From a bacterium (GTDB lineage: Bacteria; JALSQH01): 7,848 bases of DNA. This document shows positions 4,931 to 7,848 of the stretch, in pieces (the first letter of the stretch is position 1; every line of letters begins with the position of its first letter). Below the pieces are notes generated by a model. It did no database searches. It had not been told where the DNA came from and worked only from the letters and a program-made list of their open reading frames with translations. Both the position numbers and the translations under genes were made by a program. Location: contig JALTID010000190.1 in the NCBI GenBank assembly GCA_027004335.1, positions 1 to 7,848 of the forward strand, read 5' to 3'.

Positions 4931-5694
4931 CTGATGTAGGAGGCTTTCTTAAAAAAGAAAGAGAAGGAAGAGGAATTTCACTCAGAGATATATCTGATGC
5001 AACAAAAATAGGGATGGAATTTTTAAAAGCAATAGAAGAAAATCATTTTGAAAAATTGCCTGCAGAGGTGTTTGCTATAGGCTTTATCAGGAATTATGCT
5101 AAGTATCTTGGGTTAAATGAAGAAGAAGTTACCTCCATGTACAAACAGTATGTCCAAGAAAGAAGAGAGAACGAGTTTAAAAATCAAAAAATAATTGAGC
5201 GAAAAAAGAAATTTCCATATCTTTTTCTCATATTCTCCCTAATTGCTGTAGCCCTTATAGTTGGAATTGTTATCCTTACTTCTAATAATTCTAAACTGAG
5301 TATGGGGGAACAGACTTTTGCAAAAAACAAATACTCTGAAGCTGTAACATACCCTACAAAAATAACCGAAGTGGCAGCCGAAAACGAAAGCCCTGTAACA
5401 GCACCTGTTAACAAGCTGCACAGAGAATTCCTGATTGTTCTTAAGGGTGAAAACACTGGAGGAAAACCTGTTTGGGTTGGTTACTGTTCAGATGAGACCT
5501 GTAAACTTGACAGATCTCAATGGGAAAGCTTATTCTTAAAAGAGGGAGAAGAAATTAGAATCAAAGGGGAAAAGATCATCGGGGTTATTTCAGGTAACGG
5601 AGGGAAAGTTAGAATATTTAAAAACAACAAAGATATTGGTTTGATGGGAAAACCTGGAAGTGTGAGAATTAAATTTTTCAGGTTAAAAAAATGA
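4927..5694 (+). CDS. RodZ-like transmembrane helix-turn-helix protein with DUF4115-type C-terminal domain
   Basis: The 255 residues form three parts. Residues 4-75 are a Cro/C1-like helix-turn-helix of the RodZ type, with FLKKEREGRGISLRDIS, then DATKIGMEFLKAIEENHF and a third segment LPAEVFAIGFIRNYAKYLGL, nearly the family consensus. A basic stretch (91-95) precedes one membrane helix at about 96-118 (FPYLFLIFSLIAVALIVGIVIL). A linker (119-165) leads to a periplasmic beta-rich domain at 167-253 that resembles DUF4115, with VWVGY, the turn SGNGGKVRIFKNN and GKPGSVRIKFF. RodZ links the cell-wall elongation machinery to the MreB cytoskeleton through the HTH domain. Two cysteines, C187 and C192 in GYCSDETC, sit in a loop near the start of this domain and may form a disulfide. 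It starts with GTG, overlaps the TPR gene by 4 bp and the next gene by 4 bp (ATGA), so it is very likely translationally coupled. The name RodZ is by architecture. MreB is not in view. Confidence 0.85.
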   Translation: MTDVGGFLKKEREGRGISLRDISDATKIGMEFLKAIEENHFEKLPAEVFAIGFIRNYAKYLGLNEEEVTSMYKQYVQERRENEFKNQKIIERKKKFPYLFLIFSLIAVALIVGIVILTSNNSKLSMGEQTFAKNKYSEAVTYPTKITEVAAENESPVTAPVNKLHREFLIVLKGENTGGKPVWVGYCSDETCKLDRSQWESLFLKEGEEIRIKGEKIIGVISGNGGKVRIFKNNKDIGLMGKPGSVRIKFFRLKK

Positions 5695-7848
5695 ATCTTG
5701 TTAAGACAGAAGAACGCTTAAACAGAGCATTGGTTCTATCTAATCTCCTGACTGTTCTTCTTTTTGTTGGAACTTATCTTTTAATTGCTCAGTACACCTT
5801 AAGTGAGATATTCTGGCTCGGCATAGGTATCACGCTATTCATGGGAGTTATTCTATTCGCAAGTTTCTGGTTAAAAAGGAAATTCCTTTATCCTCTTCTT
5901 AAGTCTGCAGAAGATTTAACTCTCGGGAAGTTAGTACCAATTCCTGAACTTAAAAGAGTCTTTCTTGAGGGAAAAGGAGCTGCATATTCTTTTACAAGAG
6001 CATCTTTCCTTCTATGGTTCTTGGCCGGAACTCTAATAATTTTCATTTTCTACTCTTCCGGGCTCGTATCTCTTTCAAAATTCGCAGTCATCACTTTAAC
6101 TTTCATTCTCACTATAATCATAACCCATCTCTTTCAATGGTACTTTCTAAGAAATGCTCTCATCGCTCCTATGAGAATAATAGGTGAAAAATTGGTAGAA
6201 TCTAAAGAAGAGGAAATCATTCAAAAAGGTTTTACTCTATCACTTCAACAAAAGATTTTTCTAATCTTTTTGGGACTCATCGCCTACTCTGCTGGCATCA
6301 TAGGTACATGGGGAACCAATCAGGTTATTCAGGTAAGGAGGGATATAAATATTTCCTTTATGAAACAATTACTAACAAAAGCAATTATAATGTATGAGAA
6401 AGAAAAAGATCCTTTTAAACTTATAAAGGAAGATTTCCCTGTTTACCATTTAACTTCAGTAAACTCCATGGGAATACAGATTTCAGGTGACCCTCTTCCC
6501 TCAGAAATCCAGAAATCACTTTATCGCCAAGCAGTTGATTCTGCAATACCCTCTGAAGACTATTTGGTTGTTCCATCAGATCCGAGAGAAGATGGTACCC
6601 GCTTCATCATATGGAAAAAATGGAACACATTTTCTGAAGCTACATTAAGTGTAGTGAAAGATTACACAATTTTCTTTATCCTCATTCTTCTTATGGTAGG
6701 CTCCATTGTGTATCTTGCCGCAAATGACTGGAAGGGGATTATAAATGCCCTGCGTATCTACCTTGCAAGAGTAAAAAGAGGAAATTTCAAAAAAGGCTTA
6801 ATAATCTACACTGATGACGAATTAGGAGACATCGGTGCCTATTTAAATCAGGTTCATGATCACTTTAAAAATTCCATTGCTGATGCAAGACAGGTTTCAC
6901 TTTTTATTGAAAACAACATCAATGAGCTTTCAGCACTATTTGCTGCAATGGAAGAAGCATTAATTAATTCCAGAATACAGATAAACAATGAGGAAAAGCT
7001 CCTAATTTCCCAAAATGAAACCATTAAAAAGATAAAAAGTAGAATTCCTGAATTATATGCTACATCTCTCGGAAGAGAGGAAAATCAAATACTTACAATA
7101 GCTACAGGCAAAACAAAAGGGGTAATTTCAACTATAATTTCAAACGCAAATTTTACCAAAAGGAAACTTGAAGAAAATTTACAATATATTGATTCTCTTC
7201 TTCTTTCCTTAAAAATAATAAGAAATTTTGTTAAAAGGTTTAATGAAAGATTTTCAATAATTACTGGCATCTCACAATCCATTATGACCACCATCTCCGG
7301 AATAGATCTGTCTCAGCGCGAGATCTCTCTCCATGAAACAAGAAACGGCGTATTCTCCAAAAATCTATGGGGAATTCACATGGAATTAATGGAATCACTG
7401 GAAAAAATGGAAAAGTATCTCACCAACCTTTATATCAACTTAGAAGAACTGGAAAAGGTACTGAATCTCGTTTATGAACTGTCGGAAGATACTAAGATCT
7501 TAAGCTTAAATGCTTCCATTATCTCTTCTCATGCTGAAGAGGAAGGAAAGAGTTTCTCAGTAATTGCCAATCAGATTCAGGCATTGGCAGAATTAACTGG
7601 AGAATCCATCGCAATGACTCATGAAATCCTTGAAAAACTCTCAACCTTTAGAGGAAGAGCGATTAAAAAAGCTACAATATTTAGAGAGCAATTTAAAGAA
7701 GCTTTTTCGGAACTTATTAAAGATGAGGAAGATGAAGTAACAGGGGAGTTTTCCTCTAATATCCATGAAATAACAGAGGATACAAAGAATCTAATGACAA
7801 ATTTCAAAGGAATTTTTGAAATGGTCAAAAAAATAGGGAGAAATGTGG
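5691..7848 (+). CDS. Six-TM HAMP protein with divergent methyl-accepting chemotaxis-like signalling domain (partial, 3' end outside window)
   Basis: The frame is open from the ATG at 5691 to the window edge, 719 codons with no stop. Predicted membrane helices lie near residues 13-34, 38-61, 104-127, 130-152, 187-207 and 324-343. About 116 residues between the last two helices should be outside the cytoplasm. They match no sensor domain I can name. A HAMP domain follows (about 344-397), with the signature DDELGDIGAYLNQV at 375-388, then a long helical region with heptad character (398-600). A chemoreceptor-like hairpin tip lies at about 598-636, with SLNASI (605-610), EEEGKSFSVIANQI (616-629) and ALAE (631-634). 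Canonical receptors read ALNAAIEAARAGE and GFAVVADEV here, so the tip is recognisable but changed. The returning helix is cut off, and by symmetry at least 100 residues are missing. A weak AGG lies 8 nt upstream, and the ATGA overlap with the RodZ-like gene suggests coupled translation. It is probably a chemosensory or transducer protein of the inner membrane. Confidence 0.85.
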   Translation, partial: MNLVKTEERLNRALVLSNLLTVLLFVGTYLLIAQYTLSEIFWLGIGITLFMGVILFASFWLKRKFLYPLLKSAEDLTLGKLVPIPELKRVFLEGKGAAYSFTRASFLLWFLAGTLIIFIFYSSGLVSLSKFAVITLTFILTIIITHLFQWYFLRNALIAPMRIIGEKLVESKEEEIIQKGFTLSLQQKIFLIFLGLIAYSAGIIGTWGTNQVIQVRRDINISFMKQLLTKAIIMYEKEKDPFKLIKEDFPVYHLTSVNSMGIQISGDPLPSEIQKSLYRQAVDSAIPSEDYLVVPSDPREDGTRFIIWKKWNTFSEATLSVVKDYTIFFILILLMVGSIVYLAANDWKGIINALRIYLARVKRGNFKKGLIIYTDDELGDIGAYLNQVHDHFKNSIADARQVSLFIENNINELSALFAAMEEALINSRIQINNEEKLLISQNETIKKIKSRIPELYATSLGREENQILTIATGKTKGVISTIISNANFTKRKLEENLQYIDSLLLSLKIIRNFVKRFNERFSIITGISQSIMTTISGIDLSQREISLHETRNGVFSKNLWGIHMELMESLEKMEKYLTNLYINLEELEKVLNLVYELSEDTKILSLNASIISSHAEEEGKSFSVIANQIQALAELTGESIAMTHEILEKLSTFRGRAIKKATIFREQFKEAFSELIKDEEDEVTGEFSSNIHEITEDTKNLMTNFKGIFEMVKKIGRNV

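Noticed and set aside
5184-5456. Two minus-strand open frames (5184-5456 and 5239-5421) within the RodZ-like gene
   Set aside because: They are antisense to the membrane helix and linker of a well-supported gene and have no independent signals.
7085-7294. Short minus-strand open frames within the receptor (7085-7294 and 7619-7828)
   Set aside because: The plus strand is an uninterrupted 719-codon frame with HAMP and chemoreceptor features. These are chance antisense frames.

Overview
The window is AT-rich DNA, tightly packed with genes, from a Gram-negative bacterium. A TPR lipoprotein of the type IV pilus pilotin class, a RodZ-like transmembrane helix-turn-helix protein and a chemoreceptor-like protein point to a diderm cell with pili, an actin-type or similar shape system and chemosensory signalling. 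The AT bias and the Cys-X-Cys tail on the methylthioadenosine phosphorylase suggest an anaerobic or thermophilic lineage, for example in the former Deltaproteobacteria or Acidobacteriota. The sequence alone does not fix the phylum.

Left part (1-1771). The window opens in the last 35 codons of a gene that resembles the tail of a short-chain dehydrogenase/reductase. Next is rlmN (147-1187), the 23S rRNA/tRNA adenine-C2 methyltransferase, with all its catalytic cysteines. Its TATAAT box lies so close to the ATG that the mRNA is probably leaderless. A multi-pass membrane protein of unknown function is encoded on the minus strand (1092-1727) and overlaps the 3' end of rlmN tail to tail. A compact two-way promoter region separates it from the main operon.

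Right part (1772-7848). Six plus-strand genes form one apparent operon, with gaps of 19 nt or less and two 4-bp start/stop overlaps. They are mtnP (5'-methylthioadenosine phosphorylase), a PfkB-family kinase, a small unrecognised protein with an acidic tail, a six-TPR lipoprotein like PilF/PilW/Tgl, a RodZ-like protein (HTH, one TM segment, DUF4115-like domain), and a six-TM HAMP protein with a degenerate chemoreceptor signalling tip, cut by the window edge. The first two genes belong to methylthioadenosine/nucleoside salvage and the last three to the cell envelope, pili and signalling. The unknown gene sits between these two groups.

The neighbourhood recalls the rlmN-pilF-rodZ gene order of gammaproteobacteria, here interrupted by salvage genes and extended by a receptor. 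No RNA genes, CRISPR arrays, insertion sequences or convincing rho-independent terminators were seen. The parts most worth following up are the unusual receptor, the unknown gene next to pilF, and the interlocked promoters at 1695-1760.
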